The notes: generated by a model not told the origin, from the letters alone. A DNA stretch of 64,000 bases from Gaoshiqia hydrogeniformans (GCF_049347105.1 NZ_CP186334.1:2046001-2110000), one strand, 5' to 3'. Shown: positions 9,283 to 18,115, counted from the first letter of the stretch. Program-made: numbers and translations.

Positions 9283-9473
9283 GTTACCAGGCATCGGCGC
9301 CCGAAAAAACGTTAACGCAGTTATTCAATCTGGCAGACGACTTAGGCGAAGAGCATGATTTATCCGGACAACATCCTGAAATTGTGAAAGATTTGTTGCA
9401 GTTAATGGCAGAATCTCGGGTTCCGTCCGATGTTTTCCCAATGGTGTTTCCCGCCGGGAAAGCCGGGAATTAA
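9234..9473 (+). pseudogene. Arylsulfatase, 3' part after IS
   Basis: 79 codons plus stop in the frame of the interrupted sulfatase. The first 16 residues are duplicated from the upstream piece, followed by typical sulfatase C-terminal residues (TQLFNLADDLGEEHDLS). There is no start codon of its own. It ends 13 bp from the convergent pgeF stop. Joining 6271-7482 to 9234-9473 gives one continuous 484-codon frame, which I checked by length (1212 + 240 nt). Confidence 0.9.
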
Positions 9474-9486
9474 GTATAATTCCCGA

Positions 9487-10257
9487 TCATTTTAACATGA
9501 TCCCCGAAACCATTCGCCCGGTGTGGATTCCGTCCCGCCGGGCGGAATAAAAAAGCGATTCGTGCGAATAGGAGCAAATGCCCATAACCTCAATATGTTC
9601 TTCCTCCAAGCCGGTTTCTGCCAGAATGGTTTTATTTGCTTCCCATAAGTCAAAGTAAGCCTTATTTTTGGTTGACGATGGTTTTAATAAATGGCGGTGG
9701 TTGGTAAAGTTCTCGCGGACCGGGAGGATAACCTCCTGCCCCACCTCGTAAGCATGCAGGTGAATGGACGGCCCGATTCCGGCAATCAGGTTTTCGGGCT
9801 GGGTATCAAACTCTTGCTGCATGGTAAAGATGGTTTTGGCCAGGATTTTATTCACTGTTCCCCGCCAGCCAGCATGGACCGAGGCAATCACTTTATTGAC
9901 CGGGTCGAACAGTAAGATGGGGACACAATCAGCCGTCTGTACGCACAGGCAGAGACCGGGCTGATTGGTAATTAACGCGTCTGTTTCAGGGATGTCGGCC
10001 GATCGCATCGGTTGGTCAATAACAGCTACCGTTGAACTGTGAACCTGGCGCGGGAAGACGAGTTGCGTCGTTTCCAAGCCGAAAACCCGGGCAAGTTCCT
10101 TCCTGAAAGACTGATAACTTGTTGGGCTGTCCCCTGTAAAACGACATTTTACCCGTTCATCCCATCCCTTTTTTGTTGAAACAAAATGTAAAATATCCGG
10201 CCGGTTCAACAGGTTAAACTGAAGGTATAATTTTGAATCGTACTCAAGTCTTCTCAT
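9487..10257 (-). CDS. pgeF: Peptidoglycan editing factor / YfiH-family laccase-domain protein
   Basis: 256-residue cytosolic enzyme of the YlmD/YfiH (Cu-oxidase_4) family. E. coli PgeF removes mis-incorporated residues from peptidoglycan precursors, and other members act as purine nucleoside phosphorylases or adenosine deaminases. The family metal ligands are present: His73 (QVHSS), Cys111 (TADC) and His128 (SVHAGWRG). Length is typical. It is transcribed away from the secreted protein at 10390 and convergent with the broken sulfatase. The exact substrate cannot be read from sequence. Confidence 0.92.
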   Translation of the reverse strand: MRRLEYDSKLYLQFNLLNRPDILHFVSTKKGWDERVKCRFTGDSPTSYQSFRKELARVFGLETTQLVFPRQVHSSTVAVIDQPMRSADIPETDALITNQPGLCLCVQTADCVPILLFDPVNKVIASVHAGWRGTVNKILAKTIFTMQQEFDTQPENLIAGIGPSIHLHAYEVGQEVILPVRENFTNHRHLLKPSSTKNKAYFDLWEANKTILAETGLEEEHIEVMGICSYSHESLFYSARRDGIHTGRMVSGIMLK

Positions 10258-10389
10258 TTGTTCGGTTTCATATTCAGAAAGCCGAAAAATAATAAAGTTT
10301 TGTTAAAGCATAAATTTTATGAGTAAATAAGCGGGCAAAACCGTATTGGAAATGTAGTTTTATACAACCAACTAAAAAATCAACCAGAG

Positions 10390-11088
10390 ATGAAAACAAA
10401 AAGTATGGCGCTTATGGTGTTGTTGTGTTTGGCAATACCTTTGTTCGCCTCTTCTCAGCCTGCAAATGCCGGGAGCTATCTTTCAAAAGATTCAATCAGC
10501 CGTAAGGGTTACACCTTAATTTATATCAATAAGGCGGAGGACTTTAACCCGGAAGTTGGAGAACGATTGAAGGAAACATTTTTTGAGGTTTATCCGGAAC
10601 TGGTAAAACAGTTCAATAAAAAATCAACACGTAAAGTAACCTTTGTGATTGATCCGGATTATGATGGTGTTGCGGCTACCTCAGCCGATAAGGTGGTTTA
10701 CAGCCCAAAATGGTTTGCGGCTCATCCGGGAGATATTGATGTGGTGACACACGAAGTGATGCACATTGTGCAGGCTTACGGCCGCACCCCCGGCCCCTGG
10801 TGGGTAACCGAAGGTATTGCCGACTATGTCCGGTTTAAATATGGCGTCGACAATGCCGGCGCCGGCTGGAGCCTGCCCGAGCTGACCGAAAAACATCATT
10901 ACACCAACTCTTACCGGATTACGGCCCGTTTTTTTGTGTGGCTTGAAAAACACAAAGATGAGAAGTTGATCAAAAAAATCGATCAACTGATGCGTGGTCA
11001 TTCATACCGCGATGAAAGCTGGAAAGAACTAACCGGCCAAACCATCGACGAGTTGTGGGACGAATACCGGAAAAATGCCGCCATCTGA
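10390..11088 (+). CDS. Secreted basic-secretory-protein (BSP) family putative metalloprotease
   Basis: 232 residues with a Sec signal peptide (hydrophobic residues 6-20, cleavage near ASSQ). The core carries a zincin motif HEVMH (His121, Glu122, His125) and a downstream Glu141 in WWVTEGIADY, as in the 'peptidase of plants and bacteria' BSP family. A product acting in the periplasm or outside the cell is expected; proteolytic activity is inferred from the motif. It stands alone, convergent with the Crp/Fnr gene, with a perfect inverted repeat between them. Confidence 0.85.
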   Translation: MKTKSMALMVLLCLAIPLFASSQPANAGSYLSKDSISRKGYTLIYINKAEDFNPEVGERLKETFFEVYPELVKQFNKKSTRKVTFVIDPDYDGVAATSADKVVYSPKWFAAHPGDIDVVTHEVMHIVQAYGRTPGPWWVTEGIADYVRFKYGVDNAGAGWSLPELTEKHHYTNSYRITARFFVWLEKHKDEKLIKKIDQLMRGHSYRDESWKELTGQTIDELWDEYRKNAAI

Positions 11089-11116
11089 TGAAGCCGGTGA
11101 CGGCGTAATTTACCAC

Positions 11117-11154
11117 AACGACAGAACCCGTGAAAAACAACCGGTTCTGTCGTT
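11117..11154. terminator. 12-bp perfect hairpin between convergent genes
   Basis: AACGACAGAACC and its exact complement are separated by 14 nt, 28 bp after the BSP gene stop and 27 bp from the convergent regulator gene's stop. No T run follows on either strand, so it may be a bidirectional weak terminator or an mRNA 3'-end stabiliser. Confidence 0.5.
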
Positions 11155-11181
11155 ACGTGTTCCGGCTTGATCCGGCAGGCA

Positions 11182-11856
11182 TTAACCTTTCAGTAGATCA
11201 TTCATTTTCTGTTTATCCAGGATACGGACCGTACGTCGTTGGACTTCGATGTACCCTTCCTGGTCCAGTTCGCCCATAGCCCGTGCCAGGGCAGGGCGCG
11301 TAACACCGAAAAACTCGGCCAGTTCGGCCTGCGCGAGCGGCAATTCGACAATGGCCAGCCGGTCGCCGGCCAAATCGAGCAGGTAATGCGCAATCTTCTG
11401 GCGAATGGTTTTAAATGACAAAAACTTGATTCGCTGCGATAAAAATTGTGCCCTCGAAGAGATGGAATTCAGGTAGTTGGTCAGCAAACGCTGGTCTTTT
11501 TGCAGGAGTTTCAGAAACTCGGGCTTCGAAATATACAACAGCTCAACCGGGCTGTTGGCAATCACTGTCACGGGAAAACGGTTGTTTTTCCCAAACAGGA
11601 AGGCTGCCGCCAGCGGACGGGGAGCTTCAATATCTTCAATCTTAATCGTTTTTCCCGTATAATCAGCCATTTCTCCTTTTACGCTTCCCGATAATACAAT
11701 AATCAGCTTGTTGCATTCGTCTCCGGCATGGACAATCAGGCTGCTCTTTGTGAAGCTGTGGATCTGAAAATGAATATCTCCCAGGATATTTTCAATTCGG
11801 TCGGCCGGCAGACCCATAAAAACAGGCGATTTGCTTAATAAATCAAAATCAATCAT
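11182..11856 (-). CDS. Crp/Fnr-family regulator (HcpR-like by context)
   Basis: 224-residue transcription factor with an N-terminal cyclic-nucleotide-binding-type beta-roll (about residues 15-115), a dimerisation helix (about 120-150) and a C-terminal winged helix. The recognition region is LAEFFGVTRPALARAMGEL. It lacks the four-cysteine iron-sulfur motif of Fnr. It is transcribed divergently from the ferredoxin-hcp genes, the arrangement seen for HcpR regulators of nitrosative stress. A symmetrical operator lies 13-32 bp upstream of its start, so autoregulation is likely. Family certain; HcpR role inferred from neighbours. Confidence 0.9.
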   Translation of the reverse strand: MIDFDLLSKSPVFMGLPADRIENILGDIHFQIHSFTKSSLIVHAGDECNKLIIVLSGSVKGEMADYTGKTIKIEDIEAPRPLAAAFLFGKNNRFPVTVIANSPVELLYISKPEFLKLLQKDQRLLTNYLNSISSRAQFLSQRIKFLSFKTIRQKIAHYLLDLAGDRLAIVELPLAQAELAEFFGVTRPALARAMGELDQEGYIEVQRRTVRILDKQKMNDLLKG

Positions 11857-11868
11857 AAAAATGAAGTC

Positions 11869-11888
11869 TTTGTAATAAATGATACAAA
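11869..11888. promoter_or_regulatory. Crp/Fnr-type operator TTTGTA-N8-TACAAA
   Basis: A perfect 6+8+6 palindrome (core TGTAA-N6-ATACA has the Crp/Fnr half-site spacing) between the divergent regulator and ferredoxin-hcp genes. Its centre (11878.5) is about 33 bp before the centre of the TACTTTTG -7 box. That puts it at about -41, the classic class II activator position for the rightward promoter. Confidence 0.7.
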
Positions 11889-11892
11889 ACAG

Positions 11893-11915
11893 GTAACAGC
11901 CTGTCGTTACTTTTG
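11893..11915 (+). promoter_or_regulatory. -7 box TACTTTTG overlapped by a second palindrome
   Basis: TACTTTTG (11908-11915) matches the -7 consensus TAnnTTTG, 24 bp before the ferredoxin ATG. No TTTG -33 box exists, as expected for an activator-dependent promoter. A second palindrome, GTAAC-N8-GTTAC (11893-11910), overlaps the left edge of the box, so a repressor or a second dimer could occupy it. Confidence 0.6.
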
Positions 11916-11938
11916 TTTCAGAAATAAAAGGAAAAAAG

Positions 11939-12829
11939 ATGATACGCGAAATAGTTAAGATCGATGAAGAGTTGTGTGACGGTTGCGGGCTGTGTATTCC
12001 GAATTGTCACGAGGGAGCATTGCAGGTAATTGATGGCAAGGCAAGGCTGATTAGCGAGTTGATGTGTGACGGGTTGGGAGCCTGCCTTGGTCATTGCCCG
12101 CAAGGTGCTATTGAGATTGAGAAGCGTGAAGCCGAAGAATATGACGAAATCGCGGTAATCAAACAAATGATACCCAAAGGCGAAAACCTGGTGATTGCAC
12201 ATCTCAAACACTTAAAAGATCATGGAGAAACCGGCTTTCTTCAGGAAGCCGTGCGTTACCTGAAAGCACACGAAGACGAACTGGAGCTGGATGTGCGTTA
12301 CATCACCGGCCAGGTGCATAACAGTAAGCCTCAAGCCGAGCCTGCGTCGGGATGCGCGTCGGGTGGTTGCCCGGGATCGGCCCCGGTAAGCTTCGAGCGG
12401 CCGGCCTTTGTGATGGCCCCGCAAGCCGCCCCGGCCTTTGCCGGACAGTCTGAATTGCAACAGTGGCCGGTACAAATGCACCTGATTAACCCTGCAGCCG
12501 GGTATTTCCAGGGTGCCGACCTGCTGATTGCCGCCGACTGTGCTGCCTTTGCGCATGGCGATTTTCACCGCAGCTTCCTGAAGGGGAAAAAACTGGTGAT
12601 TGCCTGCCCGAAGCTGGATTCAGGAAAAGAAATTTATATCGAAAAAATACGCCGTCTGATCGATGAATCGCGGGTAAACACCATTACCCTGGTCATCATG
12701 GAAGTGCCATGTTGCGGCGGCCTTACCCAATTGGTACAAATAGCTGCTCAGCAAGCCAGCCGAAAAGTGCCGGTAAAAGAAATTGTAGTAGGTATCAAAG
12801 GTGATGTGTTAATGGAAGAGTGGGTTTAG
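11939..12829 (+). CDS. 4Fe-4S ferredoxin-domain protein paired with Hcp
   Basis: 296 residues. The N-terminus holds a full 4Fe-4S motif (Cys13, 16, 19, 23 in CDGCGLCIPNC) and a second, incomplete one with three cysteines (Cys43, 49, 53 in CDGLGACLGHC). Further cysteines occur at 201, 223 and a pair at 258-259 (VPCCGG), which may ligate another cluster. It probably delivers electrons to hydroxylamine reductase, with which it is regularly paired (inference from context). A Cys/Gly/Pro-rich linker lies around residues 135-150. A terminator directly follows its stop, so hcp downstream depends on read-through or its own promoter. Confidence 0.88.
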   Translation: MIREIVKIDEELCDGCGLCIPNCHEGALQVIDGKARLISELMCDGLGACLGHCPQGAIEIEKREAEEYDEIAVIKQMIPKGENLVIAHLKHLKDHGETGFLQEAVRYLKAHEDELELDVRYITGQVHNSKPQAEPASGCASGGCPGSAPVSFERPAFVMAPQAAPAFAGQSELQQWPVQMHLINPAAGYFQGADLLIAADCAAFAHGDFHRSFLKGKKLVIACPKLDSGKEIYIEKIRRLIDESRVNTITLVIMEVPCCGGLTQLVQIAAQQASRKVPVKEIVVGIKGDVLMEEWV

Positions 12830-12836
12830 TTGGATC

Positions 12837-12866
12837 GCCGGGAACACTCATATTCCCGGCTTTTTT
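12837..12866 (+). terminator. Terminator between ferredoxin gene and hcp
   Basis: GCCGGGAA (12837-12844) pairs perfectly with TTCCCGGC (12853-12860), followed by six T. It begins 7 bp after the ferredoxin stop and lies inside what would otherwise be an operon. Confidence 0.85.
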
Positions 12867-12921
12867 CTTCTTTCCATCCCAAAAATCAAAAAGATCATAG
12901 CAGAATTGATTCTTCGGTTAC

Positions 12922-12983
12922 AACCGCCGGGGAACGACCGGTGCCATCCTGTTCAGGACGGACTGAATGGCCTTGCGGCGGTT
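12922..12983 (+). other. Multi-stem GC-rich structure in the hcp leader
   Basis: AACCGCCG (12922-12929) and CGGCGGTT (12976-12983) form a perfect closing stem. It encloses GCCAT/ATGGC (12943-12947 with 12967-12971) and TCCT/AGGA (12947-12950 with 12955-12958). The region is GC-rich in an AT-rich gap 65 bp before hcp. No match to a named riboswitch is recognised. Confidence 0.45.
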
Positions 12984-13048
12984 TCAACCGGATCGGAAGT
13001 TCGTTGGAAAATAAAAAAATCAGTTAATCAGAAAGTTATAAGAGAATT

Positions 13049-14707
13049 ATGGAGAACATGTTTTGTTATCAGTGCCAGGAGGCCTCAAAAGGAATTGGAT
13101 GTACGATTAAAGGAGTATGTGGTAAACCCAGCGATGTGGCTAATCTGCAGGACACCTTGTTATTCGTTTTAAAAGGCATTTCAATCCTGAATACCCAGTT
13201 GAAATCTGTTGGCCAAACCGATAAGCAGGTCAATAAAGTGGTTTTCGACGGCCTTTTCAGCACCATTACCAATGCAAATTTTGATCACACCGCTTTTGTA
13301 ATCCGTATAAAAAAAGCGCTGAAATTACGGGACGAGTTAAAAGGAAAAGTAGCGGCTGCCGGGATGCTGATTGGCGATCACGAGTCGCTGCACTGGACCG
13401 CCAAAACCAGTGAAGAATTTGAAGCCAAAGCGCTTGAAGTAGGCATTCTGAGCGAAAAAAATGAAGATATCCGCTCGCTGAAAGAACTAATTATTTACGG
13501 CTTAAAAGGTTTGGCCGCTTATGCCGAGCACGCGTATAACCTGGGGCACGAAAAACAGGAAATTTTTGACTTCCTGCAGGAAACCCTGGCAGCAACTACC
13601 AAAGACCTTTCGGTGAATGAGTTGGTTGGACTGACGCTCGAAACCGGCAAATTCGGAGTGGACGTCATGGCACTGCTCGATGCCGCTAATACCTCATCTT
13701 TCGGAAACCCCGAAGTCACCAAAGTAAACATCGGCGTACGCAATAATCCGGCGATCCTGATTTCGGGCCACGACCTGAAGGACCTGGAAGATCTGCTGAA
13801 ACAAACCGACGGTACCGGTGTGGATGTGTACACGCACAGCGAAATGTTGCCGGCCAACTATTATCCGGAGTTCAAAAAATACAAACACCTGGCCGGAAAC
13901 TACGGAAACGCCTGGTGGAAACAAAAGGAAGAGTTCGAATCGTTCAATGGCCCGATCCTGTTCACAACCAACTGTATTGTTCCGCCACTGGAAAATGCAA
14001 CATACAAAGACCGCATTTACACCACCGGAGCCAGCGGGTTGACCGGCTCCCTTCATATTCCCGATCGCCAGCCGGGAGCAATGAAAGACTTTTCAGTCAT
14101 CATTGAACACGCGAAACGTTGTGCCTCCCCCACCCAGATTGAAGAAGGCGAAATCATCGGCGGATTTGCCCACAACCAGGTATTTGCCTTAGCCGAACCG
14201 ATTGTTGAAGCGGTGAAAACCGGCGCCATCCGCAAGTTCTTTGTGATGGCCGGTTGCGATGGCCGTATGATGAGTCGCGAATATTATGAAGAATTTGCTG
14301 CCAGATTACCGCAGGATACCGTCATCCTGACTGCTGGTTGCGCCAAATACCGTTACAACAAACTGCCTTTGGGCGACATCAACGGTATTCCCCGCGTAAT
14401 CGATGCCGGACAATGTAACGACTCATACTCGCTGGCTGTAGTCGCGCTGAAACTGAAAGAAATCTTCGGCCTGGACGATGTGAACCAGTTGCCGATTGCC
14501 TACAACATTGCCTGGTACGAACAAAAGGCGGTAATTGTGCTGCTGGCGCTGCTGTACCTGGGCGTGAAAAACATTCATCTCGGGCCGACTTTACCGGCTT
14601 TCCTGTCGCCAAATGTAGCTGCTGTGCTGGTTGAGAATTTTGGAATCGCCGGCATCACCACTGTTGACGAAGACATGAAGTTATTTCTGGAACCTGTTGA
14701 AGCATAA
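13049..14707 (+). CDS. hcp: Hydroxylamine reductase / hybrid cluster protein
   Basis: 552-residue Hcp, which reduces hydroxylamine in vitro and acts as an NO reductase or nitrosylation-related enzyme in nitrosative stress (family knowledge). N-terminal cluster cysteines are Cys6, Cys9, Cys18 and Cys24 (CYQC ... CTIKGVC), the anaerobe type. Hybrid-cluster ligand regions are readable as THSEMLPANYYPE, TTNCIVPP, TAGCAKYR and DAGQCNDSYS. Length is normal. It lies 219 bp after the ferredoxin gene, with a terminator and a folded segment between, so its level may be set post-initiation. Confidence 0.97.
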   Translation: MENMFCYQCQEASKGIGCTIKGVCGKPSDVANLQDTLLFVLKGISILNTQLKSVGQTDKQVNKVVFDGLFSTITNANFDHTAFVIRIKKALKLRDELKGKVAAAGMLIGDHESLHWTAKTSEEFEAKALEVGILSEKNEDIRSLKELIIYGLKGLAAYAEHAYNLGHEKQEIFDFLQETLAATTKDLSVNELVGLTLETGKFGVDVMALLDAANTSSFGNPEVTKVNIGVRNNPAILISGHDLKDLEDLLKQTDGTGVDVYTHSEMLPANYYPEFKKYKHLAGNYGNAWWKQKEEFESFNGPILFTTNCIVPPLENATYKDRIYTTGASGLTGSLHIPDRQPGAMKDFSVIIEHAKRCASPTQIEEGEIIGGFAHNQVFALAEPIVEAVKTGAIRKFFVMAGCDGRMMSREYYEEFAARLPQDTVILTAGCAKYRYNKLPLGDINGIPRVIDAGQCNDSYSLAVVALKLKEIFGLDDVNQLPIAYNIAWYEQKAVIVLLALLYLGVKNIHLGPTLPAFLSPNVAAVLVENFGIAGITTVDEDMKLFLEPVEA

Positions 14708-14752
14708 AAACCAAATGATTATAGTGTGAGGGGGATGATTGAGAAGATGAAG

Positions 14753-14778
14753 AGAGGGTGTCCGCAAGGGCGCCCTTT
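14753..14778 (+). terminator. GNRA-loop hairpin after hcp
   Basis: An 11-bp stem including G-U pairs is closed by a GCAA tetraloop (GGGTGTCC-GCAA-GGGCGCCC core), 45 bp after the hcp stop. The downstream T content is modest (TTTCGTGTTT). Probably the transcript end of hcp. Confidence 0.65.
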
Positions 14779-14920
14779 CGTGTTTCTAGGAGATATTTAG
14801 GTGAAAATATAGTCATTCTGTTTACGCAGTGATTTTAAAAGTGTTAATACCTGCTGTTTTTATGGGCTGTTAAAAACGTTTAATTTCAACTTCTGACTGG
14901 TCTCTGTTGAAAGAATATAC

Positions 14921-15055
14921 TATCTTCGCAAACATAAAAAATAACAGGCTGCGCATACTGTGGCAGCAAAGATACCGGGGGCCGGTTAACTGACAATATT
15001 TTAGGCGCTACCGCCTGGCAGGGCCAAACCGAATAAAAATAAAAAAACGATCCAG
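14921..15055 (+). promoter_or_regulatory. Probable promoter and ~120-nt leader of the DUF2723 gene
   Basis: TATCTTCG (14921-14928) is a common variant of the Bacteroidota -7 box. The leader that follows can fold into GCTGC/GCAGC (14949-14968) and AGGCG/CGCCT (15003-15016) hairpins. No -33 box at the right distance and no recognised riboswitch. The rest of the 348-bp gap from hcp (14779-14920) shows nothing. Confidence 0.35.
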
Positions 15056-18000
15056 ATGAAGAACTACAAATTTCTGAATCTTGTCACGGGTTGGGTGACA
15101 TTTTTAATCGCAGCAGTGACTTACCTGCTAACCATCGAACCAACTGCCAGCTTCTGGGATTGCGGAGAGTTTATCACCACATCGTACAAACTGGAAGTCG
15201 GTCACCCTCCAGGCGCTCCGTTTTTTATGATCTTAGGACGATTTTTCACGCTCTTTGGCAATGCCTCACAGGCGGGCATGTTGATTAATGCCTTATCGGC
15301 CCTGGCCAGCGCATTTACCATCCTGTTCCTGTTCTGGTCAATCACCCATTTAGCCAAAAAGCTGGTTGATGTCCGGGCAGAACTAAGCGTAGGACAAACC
15401 ATCGCTATTTTGGGAAGCGGGCTTATCGGAGCCCTGGCCTATACCTTCTCCGACACATTTTGGTTTTCGGCTGTTGAAGGTGAGGTTTATGCGTCGTCGT
15501 CGTTACTGACAGCCATTGTTTTCTGGGCCATCCTGAAATGGGAAAATGTTGCCGACGAACCACATGCCAACCGCTGGATCATTTTAATTGCCTACATCAT
15601 GGGGCTTTCGATCGGTGTGCACCTCCTTAACCTGCTGGCAATCCCGGCCATCGTGTTTGTTTATTATTTCAGAAAATACAAAGTGACCCGTAACGGGGTG
15701 ATTGCCTGTTTCCTGGTTTCGCTTCTTATCCTGGGCCTGATCATGTACGGAATCATTCCGGGAGTCGTGACCGTTGCTTCCTGGTTCGAACTGTTGTTTA
15801 CAAACAGCCTGGGCCTGCCCTTTAATACCGGTGTAATTATTTATGCTGTTTTACTGATCGGGCTGGTTGTTTACGGCATCTATTTTACCATTAAAAAGAA
15901 ATTGGTTTTGTGGAACACCGTACTGGTTTCGCTCATGGTTATCCTGATCGGGTATTCTTCGTTTGCCATGATCGTGATCCGTTCGTCGGCCAACACACCG
16001 ATGGACCAGAACAGTCCGGATAATGTTTTTTCCTTGTTAGGTTATTTAAACCGTGAGCAATACGGCGACCGGCCTTTAGTTTTCGGGCAATATTACAACA
16101 CGCCGCTCGACAGCAAAACGCCCTATGTGAAAAGCAAACCTTATTATATTCAGAAAGACGGGAAATACGTAGTGGCCGATATGCGCCAAAAACCCAATTA
16201 TGATTCGCGTTTCACCACTGTTTTCCCGCGCATGTGGAGCCGGCAGGATGACCACATCCGCGATTATAAAAGTTGGGCGGGTATTAAAGGGAAGCCGGTA
16301 AGAATAACCGGGGACGAAGGAAAACCGGAGGTCATTGAAATGCCGACCTTTGGCGAGAACCTGACCTTCTTTATGCGTTACCAGGTGGTCCATATGTATT
16401 TCCGCTACTTTATGTGGAACTTTGCCGGACGGCAAAATGATATCCAGGGACATGGCGACATCCTCAACGGGAACTGGATCAGCGGGATTGATTTTATTGA
16501 TTCGGCCCGCCTGGGCGACCAGAAAAGACTTCCCGACAACCTGAAAAACAACAAGGGGCGTAATACCTATTATTTTTTGCCGCTGCTGCTGGGCCTGATC
16601 GGGGCATTCTTTCACTATAAACGCAACCAGAAAGATTTTTGGGTGGTGATGCTGCTCTTTTTCATGACCGGTTTGGCTATTGTGATTTACCTGAACCAAT
16701 ATCCTCACCAGCCTCGCGAGCGGGATTATGCCTTTGCAGGATCGTTTTATGCCTTTGCCGTGTGGATCGGATTGGGGGTGATGGCCCTCGCGGAAGGATT
16801 AAAACGCCGGATACCCGAAACGGTGAGTGCGATCGCTGTTACATCGGTTAGTCTGGTCTTGGTTCCAGGAATCATGGCCAATGAGAACTGGGACGACCAC
16901 GACCGCTCCGACCGGTATACGGCCCGCGACTTTGGGGCGAACTACCTGAACAGTTGCGATCCCAATGCCATTATTTTTACCAACGGCGATAACGATACCT
17001 TCCCGCTTTGGTACAATCAGGAAGTGGAAGGCGTACGGACCGATGTGCGTGTTTGTAACCTCAGTTACCTGCAAACCGACTGGTATATCGATCAGATGCG
17101 CAGTAAAGCTTACGAATCTGAACCACTGCCGATTTTATTTACACACGATCAATATGTACAGGGCACGCGCGACGTGGTTTACCTGCTGAACGATCCGCGC
17201 CTGAAAGGAGCGGTGGAACTGAAAAAGGCCCTCGATTTTGTTCGCGATGACAGTCCGCAAACCAAACTCTCGCAGGCAGGTAACGCATCCTATATCCCAT
17301 CCAAAAAATTGTTTATCCGGGTCGACAAAGAAGCGGTTATCCGCAATAAAGTAGTGCCGGAAGCGATGTACGACCAGATTGTTGATACGATTTTCATTGA
17401 CTTTGGCAACCGGAGTTACATTGTTAAAGATGAGTTGATGGTCCTGGACATGATGGCTAACGCGAACTGGGAACGCCCGATTTATTTTGCCATTACTGTA
17501 GGCCGCGACAAATACCTGGGTTTACAGGACTATTTCCAGCTCGAAGGTTTCGCTTACAGGTTCACCCCGGTTAAAACAACGAGTTCCGGTTATTTCCCGG
17601 GTTCGGTTCATACCCAAAAAATGTATGAAAACCTGATGACGACGTTTAAATGGGGAAATATGAACAAGCCCGGGGTTTATATCGACGAAAACAACCAGCG
17701 GATGATGATGAATATCCGGAACAATTTCAACCGGCTGGCCGAAAGTCTGATCAGCGAAGGTAAAAATGACTCGGCTGTTCAGGTGCTCGACAAAAGCCTG
17801 GAATTAATTCCGCATCAGATTGTATCGTATAATTATTTTTCACATCAGCTGGCCGAGAATTATTTTGCTGCCGGCGCCGTTGAGAAAGGCATAGCTGTTA
17901 TGCAGGAAATCTACGGATCTTATCAAAACGACATGGATTATTACCTGTCGTTGCCCGATAAGTTTTTGCCTTCAGTGGATGAAGAGATTCAGCGGATACT

Positions 18001-18115
18001 CTATTTCATGCGCGAAATGGCAGTCGTTTCGGCCAAATATGAACAAGAAGAGTTGTCAAAGAAAATTACGGAAAGCTTTAATAACTATTTAACGGTCTAC
18101 AGTTCGCAGAGATAA
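15056..18115 (+). CDS. DUF2723 membrane glycosyltransferase (GT-C type)
   Basis: 1019 residues. The N-terminal half has about 10-12 membrane helices and the DUF2723 signature SFWDCGEFITTSYKLEVGHP, with the acidic pair typical of GT-C active sites. The family includes human TMEM260, a protein O-mannosyltransferase; bacterial members are thought to glycosylate exported proteins in Bacteroidota (inference here). HQPRERDYAFAGSFYAF lies at the end of the membrane region. The C-terminal ~400 residues are soluble with TPR-like helices. Its stop overlaps the next start by one base (TAATG), so it is translationally coupled to the deacetylase. Confidence 0.92.
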   Translation: MKNYKFLNLVTGWVTFLIAAVTYLLTIEPTASFWDCGEFITTSYKLEVGHPPGAPFFMILGRFFTLFGNASQAGMLINALSALASAFTILFLFWSITHLAKKLVDVRAELSVGQTIAILGSGLIGALAYTFSDTFWFSAVEGEVYASSSLLTAIVFWAILKWENVADEPHANRWIILIAYIMGLSIGVHLLNLLAIPAIVFVYYFRKYKVTRNGVIACFLVSLLILGLIMYGIIPGVVTVASWFELLFTNSLGLPFNTGVIIYAVLLIGLVVYGIYFTIKKKLVLWNTVLVSLMVILIGYSSFAMIVIRSSANTPMDQNSPDNVFSLLGYLNREQYGDRPLVFGQYYNTPLDSKTPYVKSKPYYIQKDGKYVVADMRQKPNYDSRFTTVFPRMWSRQDDHIRDYKSWAGIKGKPVRITGDEGKPEVIEMPTFGENLTFFMRYQVVHMYFRYFMWNFAGRQNDIQGHGDILNGNWISGIDFIDSARLGDQKRLPDNLKNNKGRNTYYFLPLLLGLIGAFFHYKRNQKDFWVVMLLFFMTGLAIVIYLNQYPHQPRERDYAFAGSFYAFAVWIGLGVMALAEGLKRRIPETVSAIAVTSVSLVLVPGIMANENWDDHDRSDRYTARDFGANYLNSCDPNAIIFTNGDNDTFPLWYNQEVEGVRTDVRVCNLSYLQTDWYIDQMRSKAYESEPLPILFTHDQYVQGTRDVVYLLNDPRLKGAVELKKALDFVRDDSPQTKLSQAGNASYIPSKKLFIRVDKEAVIRNKVVPEAMYDQIVDTIFIDFGNRSYIVKDELMVLDMMANANWERPIYFAITVGRDKYLGLQDYFQLEGFAYRFTPVKTTSSGYFPGSVHTQKMYENLMTTFKWGNMNKPGVYIDENNQRMMMNIRNNFNRLAESLISEGKNDSAVQVLDKSLELIPHQIVSYNYFSHQLAENYFAAGAVEKGIAVMQEIYGSYQNDMDYYLSLPDKFLPSVDEEIQRILYFMREMAVVSAKYEQEELSKKITESFNNYLTVYSSQR

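Noticed and set aside
12830..13027. 65-codon frame between ferredoxin gene and hcp
   Set aside because: It starts immediately after the ferredoxin stop, runs through the terminator and the folded region, and has no protein-like features.
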